From: JANQGG01 sp964642175
GTDB lineage: Bacteria > Bacteroidota > Chlorobiia > Chlorobiales > Chloroherpetonaceae
Assembly: GCA_964642175.1 (NCBI GenBank)
Contig: CAZXOK010000002.1
Location: 124,001-188,000, forward strand
Length of the DNA stretch: 64,000 nt
Reading direction: 5' to 3'
The notes under the pieces were generated by a model, which was given only the letters and a program-made list of their open reading frames with translations, made no database searches and was not told the DNA's origin. The translations under genes and the position numbers were made by a program. Every line of letters begins with the position of its first letter. The first letter of the stretch is position 1. Shown here one piece after another: positions 15,785-24,098 of the stretch.

Positions 15785-18496
15785 ATGGACAAACAAAATG
15801 TGTTGAATAAGCAATGGCATTTTCTTCAGGTCAATGAAGTTCTTGAGTTATTTGAAGTAGAGCCTGATTTTGGCTTGGACAGCTCCGAGTTTTCAAAACG
15901 CCAGCAAGCATTTGGTGAAAATAAGCTGACACAGAAAAAAGGTCAAAGCCCCCTGATGCTGTTCCTGGCTCAGTTCAATCAACCGTTGATATATATTTTG
16001 CTTGCAGCTACCATTATTACAGCGTTTCTCCAGGAGTGGGTGGATGCCAGTGTAATTTTTGGTGTAGTGCTTGTAAATGCGGTAATCGGATTTGTACAGG
16101 AATCCAAGGCATTAAAAGCCATTGAATCCCTCTCAAAAACAATGGATACAGAAGCAACCGTTATTCGTGATAGTCACAAAAAAAGAGTTCCGGCTTCAGA
16201 ACTCGTTCCGGGAGATATTGTGATGCTTCAATCTGGTGATAAAGTCCCGGCGGATATGCGTTTGATACGATCAAGAGAGTTGCAGGTGGCCGAGTCGGCC
16301 TTAACCGGTGAATCTGTTCCAGTCCAAAAACAAACCGAATCGATGGTACTCGAAACCGTCCTGGCCGACAGGAAAAACATGGCTTACTCATCAACGCTGG
16401 TTACATACGGCTCAGCAACAGGGGTAGTTGTGGCTACCGGTGATCAGACAGAGATCGGACGGATCAACGAACTGATCTCTGCTGCAGAAGTTCTGGCAAC
16501 CCCTCTCACCAAAAAAATTGAACAGTTTAGCAAAATGCTGTTGTGGGCAATCCTGACAATTGCGTTTCTAACAGTAGCATTGGGATTCATTCGTGGCGAT
16601 GAGATTCTGGATATTTTCATGGCTGCAGTAGCCCTGGCCGTAGCAGCCATTCCTGAAGGCCTGCCCGCTGCCATGACGATCATGCTGGCCATTGGTGTGT
16701 CTAAAATGGCTTCCCGAAATGCCATTATCCGCAAGCTTCCTGCAGTTGAAACTTTAGGCAGCACCTCCGTGATATGCTCAGATAAAACCGGTACATTGAC
16801 CAAAAATCAAATGACGGTTGAAAATATATTTGCGGGCGGCAGCCAATTCGGCCTTACGGGTGGAGGTTATGCACCCGAAGGGGGCTTTTTACAGAATGAA
16901 AAGGACATAGACCCAAAAACCAGTGAAGCCCTGATGGAGTGTCTCCAGGCCGGGCTGCTCTGCAACGATTCCCGCCTTGTTAATAAGGATCAGATTTGGA
17001 TAATAGAAGGCGACCCAACCGAAGGAGGTCTTATAACTTCAGCAACAAAAGCCGGCTTCGATATGGTAGCAATTAATAAAGCCATGCCCCGCATTGATAC
17101 CATTCCTTTCGAATCGGAATATCAGTATATGGCCACCTTACACGACATTCCTGAACGCACCTCAAAAGTCATTTACATGAAAGGCTCGGTTGAAAAAGTG
17201 CTGATGCGTTGTAAGGATGCTTTTAAAGACGGGCAAAATAACGTGACGCTTAATACTGAGGAGGTTCATCACCAGGTAAATCGTATGACCAGCAAAGGTC
17301 TGCGGGTTCTGGCGTTTGCAAGGCTAGAAATTCCAAAAACCCAAACAAGCATATCGCATGAAGATGTAGCCAGCGGTATGACATTCATAGGATTACAGGG
17401 TATGATAGACCCCCTCCGTCCTGAAGTGGTTGAATCGGTTCGAACTTGCCAGATGGCAGGCATCCGTGTGAAAATGATTACCGGAGACCATGTGGGCACA
17501 GCTACTGCAATTGCTAATCAGCTTGGCCTTCAGACAAAAGGCTCTGAAGAAGTGAAAGCTTTAAGCGGTTGGGAACTTGAAAAACTATCCGATAATGAAC
17601 TGATCGAACAAGCAAATGAAACCGCTGTTTTTGCACGCGTGGCACCCGAACAGAAACTTCGCCTGGTTGAAGCTCTGCAAGCTAAAAATCATGTTACGGC
17701 CATGACGGGCGACGGTGTGAATGACGCACCGGCACTTCGACAAGCCAACATTGGCATTGCAATGGGTATTACAGGAACCGAAGTGGCTAAAGAAGCTGCC
17801 GATATGGTTCTGACCGACGATAACTTCTCTACCATCGAAGCTGCTGTCGAAGAAGGACGGGGGGTTTACGACAACCTGGTTAAATTTATCACATGGACCT
17901 TACCAACAAATTTAGGTGAAGCACTCGTGATTTTAGTGGCCATTTTTGCTGGTCTTAGCCTTCCCATTACACCTATTCAAATTCTTTGGATCAACATGAC
18001 AACAGCTGTCCTGCTTGGTTTAATGCTGGCCTTCGAACAAAAAGAACCCGGCATCATGACCCGATCACCCCGCGATTCCAAAGAAAACGTCCTGACCCCA
18101 AAACTCATATTCCGGATTTTTCTTGTAGGGATTATGCTTCCTATCGGAGCTTTTTCATTGTATAACTGGGAACTTTCGCAAGGGGCCTCCCAGGATGCAG
18201 CCAGAGCAGTAGCGGTTAATGTTTTTGTATTTGGTGAGCTGTTTTATTTGTTCAATTGCCGTTCGCTAACATTCTCTATGTTCAGGATGGGTGTGTTTTC
18301 AAACAGGTTGTTGCTTCTGGGTGTGGCAGGAATGATTTTAGCCCAGCTGCTCATAACATATGTGCCATTTATGAATATCGCTTTTGGAACAGCACCTTTA
18401 GGACTTGAGCAGTGGTCTTTAATTATTGCCGTCAGTTTTATCATATACCTGATCATTGAACTTGAGAAGTTCATCCAACGAAAAGTATTTCCCTAA
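15785..18496 (+). CDS. P2-type cation-transporting ATPase (Ca2+/Na+ pump-like)
   Basis: The 903-residue pump has the P-type layout: an N-terminal cation-ATPase domain, actuator domain with LTGES near residue 173, the PEGLP ion-site motif (290-294) in the fourth helix, phosphorylation motif CSDKTGTLT (Asp333), a nucleotide domain, the hinge GDGVNDAPAL and six C-terminal helices. PEGLP with the IPEGLPAAMT context places it among P2A/P2B-like Ca2+ pumps and bacterial PacL/MgtA relatives, not heavy-metal P1B pumps, as it has no CPC. Substrate choice among Ca2+, Na+ and Mn2+ cannot be settled here. It is transcribed alone. Confidence 0.9.
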   Translation: MDKQNVLNKQWHFLQVNEVLELFEVEPDFGLDSSEFSKRQQAFGENKLTQKKGQSPLMLFLAQFNQPLIYILLAATIITAFLQEWVDASVIFGVVLVNAVIGFVQESKALKAIESLSKTMDTEATVIRDSHKKRVPASELVPGDIVMLQSGDKVPADMRLIRSRELQVAESALTGESVPVQKQTESMVLETVLADRKNMAYSSTLVTYGSATGVVVATGDQTEIGRINELISAAEVLATPLTKKIEQFSKMLLWAILTIAFLTVALGFIRGDEILDIFMAAVALAVAAIPEGLPAAMTIMLAIGVSKMASRNAIIRKLPAVETLGSTSVICSDKTGTLTKNQMTVENIFAGGSQFGLTGGGYAPEGGFLQNEKDIDPKTSEALMECLQAGLLCNDSRLVNKDQIWIIEGDPTEGGLITSATKAGFDMVAINKAMPRIDTIPFESEYQYMATLHDIPERTSKVIYMKGSVEKVLMRCKDAFKDGQNNVTLNTEEVHHQVNRMTSKGLRVLAFARLEIPKTQTSISHEDVASGMTFIGLQGMIDPLRPEVVESVRTCQMAGIRVKMITGDHVGTATAIANQLGLQTKGSEEVKALSGWELEKLSDNELIEQANETAVFARVAPEQKLRLVEALQAKNHVTAMTGDGVNDAPALRQANIGIAMGITGTEVAKEAADMVLTDDNFSTIEAAVEEGRGVYDNLVKFITWTLPTNLGEALVILVAIFAGLSLPITPIQILWINMTTAVLLGLMLAFEQKEPGIMTRSPRDSKENVLTPKLIFRIFLVGIMLPIGAFSLYNWELSQGASQDAARAVAVNVFVFGELFYLFNCRSLTFSMFRMGVFSNRLLLLGVAGMILAQLLITYVPFMNIAFGTAPLGLEQWSLIIAVSFIIYLIIELEKFIQRKVFP

Positions 18497-18533
18497 AGCT
18501 GCCCCCCTGATAAAAGGTCTTCGTTTAATGTTA

Positions 18534-18574
18534 TGTGAGCCTACTAAATTCTAAAACAGGATTTGTGGCTCACA
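18534..18574 (+). repeat. 8 bp inverted repeat downstream of the cation ATPase
   Basis: The arms TGTGAGCC (18534-18541) and GGCTCACA (18567-18574) pair perfectly around a 25-nt loop, about 40 bp after the ATPase stop. There is no T-run after the second arm, so it is not a canonical intrinsic terminator. It might be a 3' stabilising hairpin or a protein-binding site. Confidence 0.4.
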
Positions 18575-18674
18575 ATAAAAACGGATCAACCTGCAAGATT
18601 CTTCTGGTGAAAAACCATTTAACAAAGTATGGTTCAATCTCGTAGAACAGCAATAACTTCAAAAAAAAAATATT

Positions 18675-19031
18675 ATGAAACTCATATTTGTCTACAACGC
18701 AGATAGTGGCCCGGTAAGCGGCCTTTTAGATGTTGCGCATAAAATGTTCCAGCCCGAAACCTACCAGTGTGCACTTTGTGCTTTAACCCACGATACATTT
18801 GCCGAAAAAGAAATCTGGAAAGATTTTAGGGAAAGAAATCAAGCCAGTATGGTTTTCCTGCACAAAGATGAGTTTGAGAAAAAGTATGGCAAGGGGCAAT
18901 CCTACCCGATAATACTTTCTGAGAACGGTGATGCACTCGACGAGGTTTTAAGCCCGGCCGATTTAAATAAAATCAAGAAAGTTGAAGATCTTATTGCGAA
19001 AATGGAAGCGGTTATGGCTCAAAAGACCTGA
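18675..19031 (+). CDS. Conserved hypothetical protein with CxxC
   Basis: The 118-residue soluble protein begins MKLIFVYNADSGPVSGLLDVAHK and carries a C-A-L-C motif in TYQCALCALTHDTF near residue 35, then charged helices. Similar short proteins occur across Bacteroidota-type genomes, to my knowledge without an established function. The CxxC could bind metal or be redox active, and the opening strand is thioredoxin-like only in a loose sense. It lies 67 bp upstream of the pterin dehydratase gene on the same strand and may share its transcript. Confidence 0.7.
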   Translation: MKLIFVYNADSGPVSGLLDVAHKMFQPETYQCALCALTHDTFAEKEIWKDFRERNQASMVFLHKDEFEKKYGKGQSYPIILSENGDALDEVLSPADLNKIKKVEDLIAKMEAVMAQKT

Positions 19032-19098
19032 ATAAATCTGAACGCCTGTAACGCTCAGTATTGTTATTAAAGTTATTTACAACCAAACCAATTTAATT

Positions 19099-19446
19099 AT
19101 GTCCGATCTTTCAACTGTTAAATGCGAAGCATGCCGTCCGGATGCACCAAAAGCTACATCAGAAGAAATTCAACAAAACCTTAAGCTGATACCTGACTGG
19201 GAGTTAATTGAAGAAGACGGGGTAAAAAAACTTGCCTGTCAGGTCAGGACCAAAGACTTTGTTCAAACCATGAAACTTGTAAATGCCATTGGAGAAATTG
19301 CTGAAGAAGAAGGCCACCACCCGATGATGCTTGTTGAGTACAGTTCTTTAAAAGTTTGGTGGTGGTCTCACGAAATAAAAGGCCTTCATATGAATGATTT
19401 TATTATGGCCGCCAAAACCGATAAAGTGCTCAACACGCATCTGTAA
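19099..19446 (+). CDS. phhB: 4a-hydroxytetrahydrobiopterin dehydratase (pterin carbinolamine dehydratase)
   Basis: The enzyme dehydrates 4a-hydroxytetrahydropterin so that the pterin cofactor of aromatic amino acid hydroxylases can be recycled. The 115-residue protein has the complete family signature, running from EEEGHHPMM through VWWWSHEIKGLHMNDF to the final Asp, including the catalytic His pair and the later His. The N-terminal 25 residues, with a CEAC motif, precede the core fold. No phenylalanine hydroxylase gene is next to it; homologues without that partner may serve other pterin enzymes. Confidence 0.92.
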   Translation: MSDLSTVKCEACRPDAPKATSEEIQQNLKLIPDWELIEEDGVKKLACQVRTKDFVQTMKLVNAIGEIAEEEGHHPMMLVEYSSLKVWWWSHEIKGLHMNDFIMAAKTDKVLNTHL

Positions 19447-19560
19447 GTTTATGTCTATGTCGATTTAATTGGCTTTTACAGGTCATTTTTCAATGGATTT
19501 TTTGGCAAATACGTATCTTACTGTTACCTGAATACTTGAACGACCTGATCAAAAAAAACC

Positions 19561-20289
19561 ATGGCCGATCCTGAACAGACATTGAGGCAGTATTACGGGT
19601 CTAATCTCACTTTAAAAGAAACCTCTGTGGTTTTTTGGTTAAATGCGTTTATTCCGAAATACACTACCAACTGGCGACTGGTAAAACAAGGTCCATATAA
19701 AGGACAAACAATGATGCTTGGCCCGCTCCCCTGGAGCCACTGTTTTCTTACCGATAATCGTGATTTTAGTACAGACCCAACTGCCAGTGTAAGGTTACAA
19801 TCATTTCTTTTTATTGAAAATCTGGAACAGGAGTATAAATGGTGGCAGTATCATCGTGCTGATGAAACCATTGAACTCAATTGCAGAACAGGTGAGCCAA
19901 ACTGCTCAAAGAAAGCCTATACAAACTTTATGATGTTTAAACTCAATGAAGTTACATCAACAGGTATTGAGTTTTCGTTGCAAGCCAGGGCAGTAAATCC
20001 ATGTTTTGAGGGAGCGCCTGATATTCACTATTATATTGACCGGTTATACATTGATACCCAGACCGGTTTATTTGAATGCAAAGGTGCATTTACGAGTTTT
20101 CCTTCATTTGAATCTTATATTCAGTTTGGGTTGTCGGCTCCTGATATTGTATTTCAATCACAACACAATAAAGGGGATACGCCCTGGACACTATTTGCGG
20201 GATCAAACAGAACATTTAATATGTCAGGGATATCTGCCCGGAAAACTCACCGGGTTATATCTCCGAAATCTTCTGTTATAATGAACTAA
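19561..20289 (+). CDS. Hypothetical protein, beta-rich
   Basis: The 242-residue protein has no signal peptide or membrane segment. It is rich in aromatic residues and predicted strands, with a recognisable LGPLPWSHCFLTDNRDFSTDPTAS stretch near residue 60 and several Cys. The LTDNRDF pattern reminds me loosely of DUF3238-type proteins, but I am not confident. It ends 6 bp before the DUF456 gene, so the two are probably co-transcribed. No function is proposed. Confidence 0.65.
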   Translation: MADPEQTLRQYYGSNLTLKETSVVFWLNAFIPKYTTNWRLVKQGPYKGQTMMLGPLPWSHCFLTDNRDFSTDPTASVRLQSFLFIENLEQEYKWWQYHRADETIELNCRTGEPNCSKKAYTNFMMFKLNEVTSTGIEFSLQARAVNPCFEGAPDIHYYIDRLYIDTQTGLFECKGAFTSFPSFESYIQFGLSAPDIVFQSQHNKGDTPWTLFAGSNRTFNMSGISARKTHRVISPKSSVIMN

Positions 20290-20295
20290 GATACT

Positions 20296-20781
20296 ATGGA
20301 ACAAGCTGTTATATTTTGGATCCTGTCGATTATATGTTTGGGTGCCGGTTTTGTGGGTTTATTGCTTCCGGTATTACCCGGTCCACCTTTACTTATTGCC
20401 GGATTTGTACTAGGTGCATGGGCCGAAGATTTTCAGTACATCAGCTGGGGGTCTTTAAGCGTGTTGATTGTACTCTCGTTTTCCATGTATTTAGTGGATT
20501 TTCTTTCTACCCTCTTAGGTGCTAAAAAATACGGGGCTTCGAACCGAGCATTAATAGGCGCTACAATTGGTGGTGGAATTGGCATCTTTTTTGGCCTTCT
20601 CGGCATTATTGTAGGCCCCTTTATAGGCGCTGTGATTGGGGAGTTATCTGTGCAAGGAGATGCGCTTCAGGCTGGTCGTTCCGGAATCGGGACAACATTG
20701 GGTTTGGTAATCAGTGTTGCTGCAAAACTTGCTATTGCCTTTAGCATGATCCTTGGGTTTATATTCATTCGCTTTTTCTGA
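20296..20781 (+). CDS. DUF456 family membrane protein
   Basis: The 161-residue inner-membrane protein shows DUF456 features: an opening helix followed by GLLLPVLPGPPLLIAGF, the LGAKKYGASNRALIGATIGGGIG segment, and glycine-rich later helices. The family is widespread and its function unknown. It starts 6 bp after the preceding hypothetical gene and ends 21 bp before the acetyltransferase gene, indicating a three-gene operon. Confidence 0.88.
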   Translation: MEQAVIFWILSIICLGAGFVGLLLPVLPGPPLLIAGFVLGAWAEDFQYISWGSLSVLIVLSFSMYLVDFLSTLLGAKKYGASNRALIGATIGGGIGIFFGLLGIIVGPFIGAVIGELSVQGDALQAGRSGIGTTLGLVISVAAKLAIAFSMILGFIFIRFF

Positions 20782-20802
20782 AAAAACTATGTTAAGTCGT
20801 TT

Positions 20803-21555
20803 ATGAACATTCTTGAAGTCAGGGCTGAAAATGTAGATCAGACCGGATTTTTTTGCATGATGAGCAAGAAAAAATCACCCGGCTACCTGGCTAAACAAAG
20901 ATGGATAAAAGAGCGTTTTTCTGAAGGAATGGAAGTATACATGTTGGATTTAAAGCAAGGTGGCCGGGGATTTATTGAAACCATTCCGGCTGAGTATGCA
21001 TGGCGTTCGATACTGGCTCCCGGTTATTTGGCTATTCATTGCATCTGGGTGGTAGGAAAAAGTAAAGGCCAGGGTTATGGGAAATTGCTGTTGGAGCATG
21101 TTGTTACTAAAGCAAAAGCAGATGGTTATAAAGGTGTTGTAATGGTGACCAGCGATCAGGTTTGGCTTAGCCATAAAAAACTTTTTGAAAAAAAAGGCTT
21201 TGTTGAAACCGAATCAGCACCACCAGGCTTTCAGTTGATGTTAAAAACATTTCAGGAAACCGATGTCAACCCAAGTTTTACACATCAATGGGATAAAAAA
21301 GCCGCAAAATGTGCAAACGGATTCACTGTATTCTATTCTGGACAATGCCCCTATATTTCAGACGCCGTTCAAACCATCAAGGATTATGCCCTGGAAAAAG
21401 AGCTTGCTTTTAAAGCCTTAGAACTTAAATCAGCTGCCGAGGTGCGTGAAAAATCACCTTCAGCATATGGTGTATTTTCAATCGTCTTTAATGGTAAGCT
21501 GCTCAGCTATCATTATTTGCAAAAAAAGGATCTTGATAAGAGGTTGTCTTTATAA
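20803..21555 (+). CDS. GNAT N-acetyltransferase fused to YoaP-like domain
   Basis: The 250-residue protein has an N-terminal GNAT domain, with the acetyl-CoA loop SKGQGYGKLLLEHV near residue 86, and a C-terminal YoaP-like domain from about residue 160 containing YSGQCPYISDAVQTIKDYA. The second domain looks thioredoxin-like, with Cys-Pro at the helix start. The acceptor substrate is unknown. It is the last gene of a probable operon with the DUF456 gene and converges on kdsC. Confidence 0.87.
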   Translation: MNILEVRAENVDQTGFFCMMSKKKSPGYLAKQRWIKERFSEGMEVYMLDLKQGGRGFIETIPAEYAWRSILAPGYLAIHCIWVVGKSKGQGYGKLLLEHVVTKAKADGYKGVVMVTSDQVWLSHKKLFEKKGFVETESAPPGFQLMLKTFQETDVNPSFTHQWDKKAAKCANGFTVFYSGQCPYISDAVQTIKDYALEKELAFKALELKSAAEVREKSPSAYGVFSIVFNGKLLSYHYLQKKDLDKRLSL

Positions 21556-21708
21556 GTCTATATTTTAGTGGATTAGATACTTAGAAAACGATCGGAGGTT
21601 TCCTTTTTCTGAGGGCTTTTTATGGGATTTTTAGAGATTGTACCTTTGATCGGCGGGGGATATGCAATCAAATTCTAAGATAAATTTATAACAATTCTGG
21701 CTGAAGAC

Positions 21709-22269
21709 TTAATCTTCGTAATACGCCCATTTGCCCTGGAGGGTTAATACCATTTCAACAAGTTCACGAATGCACCCTTTTCCTCCTTCGTATCCAGAAA
21801 CATAATAAACCCGGTTACGCAGGAACTCAATGCCATTAATCGGTGTAGAAGACAGACCTGCTTTTTTTAGGATTTCAATATCAGATATATCATCACCAAT
21901 ATAGAGGCAATCTTCATCGCTTAAACCCAGATTAGAGAGTATGGTCTGGTATGCGGCCATTTTATCAGACACACCCAGGTGGATTTCTTTAACCCCCAAC
22001 GCACTTAAATGTTTGGAAGCAGCTTCGGATTGGCGTTCGGAAATAACGCCGATATGAAGTTGGTTATTCAAAGCTTCGCGTATTGCCTGTGCATCACGAA
22101 AGTTATAGGCACAGTATTCCTCACCTGAATTGGAGAAGTAGAGTTGCCCGTCTGTCAGGACACCATCCAGAGTAAAAACAACAACTTTTACTTTGGTAAG
22201 CAACTCACGGAGTCGTGAAGTGGTATCACCTGAGGATAATGGAATGCCAAAAAGTTCAATATTAGACAA
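21709..22269 (-). CDS. KdsC-like HAD phosphatase homologue lacking the nucleophile
   Basis: The 186-residue protein aligns throughout with KdsC, which removes phosphate from Kdo 8-phosphate in lipopolysaccharide synthesis, and lies 14 bp after kdsA. Motif IV (YIGDDISDIEIL), the motif III Lys (SDKMAAY) and the GG-x-G end are present. Motif I, normally FDVDGVLTDG, reads FTLDGVLTDG: the nucleophilic Asp is Thr33 (codon 22171-22173), while the second Asp remains. Standard HAD chemistry should be blocked. The reading frame also has no ATG before motif I; the TTG at 22269 is the best start. It is either an inactive or regulatory form, or another phosphatase does this step. Confidence 0.85.
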   Translation of the reverse strand: MSNIELFGIPLSSGDTTSRLRELLTKVKVVVFTLDGVLTDGQLYFSNSGEEYCAYNFRDAQAIREALNNQLHIGVISERQSEAASKHLSALGVKEIHLGVSDKMAAYQTILSNLGLSDEDCLYIGDDISDIEILKKAGLSSTPINGIEFLRNRVYYVSGYEGGKGCIRELVEMVLTLQGKWAYYED

Positions 22270-22283
22270 TTTGAAAAAATGGT

Positions 22284-23108
22284 TTAATTAAAAGAATTAA
22301 CAAGTTTATGAATTTCTAACAGCTCATGCAATAATCCCCGAACCTCTGAAAGTGGCAGTTGTGTAGCTGCATCCGATTTGGCTTCTTCCGGATTCGGATG
22401 AACTTCCATAAACAAACCCTGAACGCCAACGGCTACAGCTGCTCTGGCAAGTGAACGTATATATTGTCGCTCTCCTGATGAAACACCTTTGCCAGCCCCG
22501 GGCAGCTGAACGCTATGAGTTGCATCAAAGACGACAGGATATCCTAAAGCTGCCATTTGCGGCAATCCACGGAAATCTACAACCAGGTTATGGTATCCGA
22601 ATGAAGTGCCACGTTCTGTAACAAGGATACGTTCATTTCCGGTAGATTCAACCTTTTGAATTGCAAAAATCATATCTTCGGGAGCCAGGAACTGTCCTTT
22701 TTTGATATTTACAACCAAACCCGTTTCGCCTGCTGCTATTAAAAGGTCCGTTTGGCGGCATAAAAAGGCGGGGATTTGAAGCACATCAACATACCTGGCC
22801 ACTGTTTTGGCGTCTTGAGGATTATGGATATCAGTTAAGACAGGAAGATTAAGACTTTTTCGAACATCATCCAGTATATCCAGGGCCAGTTCATCGCCTA
22901 TTCCTGTAAAAGAAGCCCGGGATGAACGGTTGGCTTTTTTAAATGAGGATTTAAAAATCAATTGAATGCCCAACTCATCGGTAATATCTTTGAGGTGTTT
23001 GGCTGTGTCTAAAATCATTTCCCGGTTTTCAACCACACATGGCCCTGCAATGAGAACCAGTTTGTCTGAATTACCAATTTGAATCTTATCTATCGAAACC
23101 TGATGCAT
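22284..23108 (-). CDS. kdsA: 3-deoxy-8-phosphooctulonate synthase
   Basis: KdsA condenses phosphoenolpyruvate with arabinose 5-phosphate to make Kdo 8-phosphate for the lipopolysaccharide inner core. The 274-residue protein has the expected barrel motifs: LIAGPCVVENREM, FKSSFKKANRSS, DIHNPQDA, the GTSFGYHNLVVDFRGL stretch and FDATHSVQLPG. Its length is normal. The gene is followed by the kdsC homologue. It shows that the cell makes Kdo and therefore a Gram-negative outer membrane. Confidence 0.96.
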   Translation of the reverse strand: MHQVSIDKIQIGNSDKLVLIAGPCVVENREMILDTAKHLKDITDELGIQLIFKSSFKKANRSSRASFTGIGDELALDILDDVRKSLNLPVLTDIHNPQDAKTVARYVDVLQIPAFLCRQTDLLIAAGETGLVVNIKKGQFLAPEDMIFAIQKVESTGNERILVTERGTSFGYHNLVVDFRGLPQMAALGYPVVFDATHSVQLPGAGKGVSSGERQYIRSLARAAVAVGVQGLFMEVHPNPEEAKSDAATQLPLSEVRGLLHELLEIHKLVNSFN

Positions 23109-23229
23109 CCTTGTGTTTGATCAATGAAAAAGATGGCGCAAAGTTACAAAAGAAAACGTTTTGATAAAATTTTATGCTTGCTTTTGAGGATATTAAACAT
23201 ACCAAAACCTAATATATGATTAATGCTAT

Positions 23230-24018
23230 ATGAGCCAGCTTCAACTTATATCCATTGGCAGCACAATTCTTGCCGGGATTTTACTATGGATTTTTGAAGC
23301 CCTGGCACCCTATTATTTTAATCGAAAGGCTCATGCCCGCCACTCGATCAAAAATTTCTCAATTGCAGGAGTCAATATACTCATTATGCTTCCGTTCAGC
23401 CTGCTTACGGCATTTGTGCTGCTTGAAGCCAAACCGTACTGGATGGGATTCAGGGCGTTAAATCTTGAGCCCTGGCAGCATACACTTCTCATTGTTATCA
23501 GCATAGATTTATGGATGTATATTTGGCACCGGATCAATCATCGGGTTGATTTTTTATGGCGATTTCATGCCATCCATCATAGCGATCCTGAAATGGATGT
23601 TTCAACAACATGGCGATTTCACTGGGTGGAGATCACTTTATCTGAACTGATCAGACTTCCGGTTTTTATATTATTGGGTGCCCAAATTCAGGATTTGCTG
23701 ATCTACAATACTATCATGACACCCATCATCGCCTTTCATCACAGCAATATATCCTTGCCGGACACTTTTGATCGAGTGCTTCGCTGGGTAATTCCAACCC
23801 CGCATTTACATCGGTTGCACCATTCCATGTTAAGATCCGAGCACGATAATAACTACGGCAGCATGCTCTCGATATGGGACAGAAGCTTTGGCACATTGCT
23901 TCAACGAAATCAAAGTCTTATATCGTTACAATTGGGACTGAAAGATGAAATTAGCCACGAGGATCAAACATTCGGTGCTTTAATGCGTCGACCGTTCAAA
24001 TCAGTTACTGCCACCTAA
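23230..24018 (+). CDS. Sterol desaturase / fatty acid hydroxylase superfamily membrane protein
   Basis: The 262-residue integral membrane protein carries the histidine clusters that bind a di-iron centre in this superfamily: WHRINH near residue 98, HAIHHSD near 115, HHSN near 174 and HRLHHS near 196. About four hydrophobic segments place the clusters on the cytoplasmic side. Members hydroxylate or desaturate lipids such as sterols, fatty acids and carotenoids; the substrate cannot be chosen here. It is divergent from kdsA with 121 bp between them. Confidence 0.88.
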   Translation: MSQLQLISIGSTILAGILLWIFEALAPYYFNRKAHARHSIKNFSIAGVNILIMLPFSLLTAFVLLEAKPYWMGFRALNLEPWQHTLLIVISIDLWMYIWHRINHRVDFLWRFHAIHHSDPEMDVSTTWRFHWVEITLSELIRLPVFILLGAQIQDLLIYNTIMTPIIAFHHSNISLPDTFDRVLRWVIPTPHLHRLHHSMLRSEHDNNYGSMLSIWDRSFGTLLQRNQSLISLQLGLKDEISHEDQTFGALMRRPFKSVTAT

Positions 24019-24098
24019 AACATATCGGGCTGTTTTAGCGAATAAACATATTGTTTGTGGGCAATCCCATATCTAACATTAAACATTAATCGAACATT

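Noticed and set aside
18531..18600. Terminator call for the hairpin after the cation ATPase
   Set aside because: No T-run follows the second arm and the loop is 25 nt, so it is reported only as an inverted repeat.
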